From the NCBI GenBank assembly GCA_031216915.1, contig CM062294.1:395799217-395863216 (forward strand): a stretch of 64,000 bases of DNA, given 5' to 3'. Below, piece by piece: positions 63,444 through 64,000 of the stretch (within the stretch, counting starts at the first letter, position 1; the number at the start of each line of letters is the position of its first letter). This stretch comes from Pictodentalium vernedei. Taxonomy: Eukaryota > Mollusca > Scaphopoda > Dentaliida > Dentaliidae. A program made the translations under genes and the position numbers. Under the pieces are notes generated by a model, which was not told the DNA's origin, did no database searches, and saw nothing but the letters and a program-made list of their open reading frames with translations.

Positions 63444-64000
63444 CGAGATACTGCACATAAACCGACTACAAAGTGGACGATCTACACATCTCTTACTACT
63501 TATGCCCTGCACTAAATTTACGGCCCCATAAATATAGCCCTGGCCAAAATTTAAAGGTAACGGACTATATTTACGGTAATAAATATAAGATATTTTGAGA
63601 GTGTTGATCTCAAATGGTATTTAAAAAACGAGTCTGGGGATGTTTCATATTGCTGAGCTCAAATAAGGCAAAGTGGAAAATTCAGGACAAGTCACATTCT
63701 TTTTTCTCACATGACATCAAATTTTCTAAGAAATTCATTAATCAACGAAGCTGTGGAATGGTTTAACCGCCATACAACAGAATAGTTCCAACAGTCTATT
63801 ATAAACCGCACATCTAATATATAAATGCGAATGTCTGTATCTATATTTCTCTCTATCTATCTTTGTTCCGTTTCTCGACCGATCGATCTCAAATTTTGTA
63901 CTCGGGGGTAATTCGTCCATGCGAGTAACATGAGATCGGTGCCGTGCTAGTGCGGCGGGGTGACCTTGAAATTGATGACCTTGACCTTTTATTTCGAAAA
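63444..64000. other. Host-like DNA at the window end
   Basis: No gene. The last 190 bp (ATGCGAATGTCTGTAT, TTTCTCGACCGATCGATCTC) resemble a transposon end, but I cannot place it. Confidence 0.3.

Noticed and set aside
63810-64000. Transposon terminus at the window end
   Set aside because: The sequence looks familiar as a repeat end, but no inverted repeat or target duplication can be seen in the window.

Overview
The window reads as nuclear DNA of a marine invertebrate, most likely a mollusc. The host assignment is an inference from repeats only: three pearl/Helentron-like cassette elements with ACGG-rich tails, a tRNA-derived SINE, long G/C homopolymers and many small palindromes. I see no convincing host gene. 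Almost everything codable belongs to mobile elements.

The dominant content is two related Polinton/Maverick (adintovirus-like) DNA transposons in opposite orientation. Element B is structurally complete at 36298-54248. It has 752-bp terminal inverted repeats (TIRs), termini starting 5'-AGTAGGTAATAAAGG, and a perfect 6-bp target duplication ATTGTG on both sides. It sits inside a pearl-like repeat that reads straight through if B is removed. From left to right B carries: a DUF8207-like gene, a small basic protein, the packaging ATPase, a penton-like protein, a pX/pVI-like protein, a repeat protein (all +), a small gene (-), protein-primed DNA polymerase B, adenain-like protease and a fibre-like protein (+), then on the minus strand the double jelly-roll major capsid protein, retroviral-type integrase, a zinc-ribbon/PLA2-like protein, a membrane protein and a Cys-rich protein. 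Element A has the same gene set in inverted order. Its body runs from 2595 to 20201, and its integrase-side arm (1-2594) is present in flipped orientation, with an exact TIR terminus abutting the integrase gene. A also carries a 1.9-kb pearl-like insertion (17270-19190) and one gene absent from B: an intact 84-residue CARD-like death-fold protein (4829-5083).

Both elements are decayed. Most genes have frameshifts or stops, but the membrane protein, the pX-like protein and the DUF8207-like protein are open in both copies. Four in-frame TGA codons are shared by the two copies. Convergent gene pairs are separated by a conserved palindrome (four copies) that looks like a bidirectional terminator, and most genes have a TATATATA box about 85-145 bp upstream.

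Between the Polintons (20208-36291) lie dispersed repeats, a complex satellite built around LINE reverse-transcriptase fragments (22280-25330), four palindromic hairpins, and an LTR retrotransposon on the minus strand (26444-33413; 5-bp duplication AACAT; gag and a protease-like frame but no RT or integrase). From 54249 to the end are the rest of the interrupted pearl-like element, dispersed repeats, palindromes and a SINE.

All family names come from motifs read by eye; no database search was possible.
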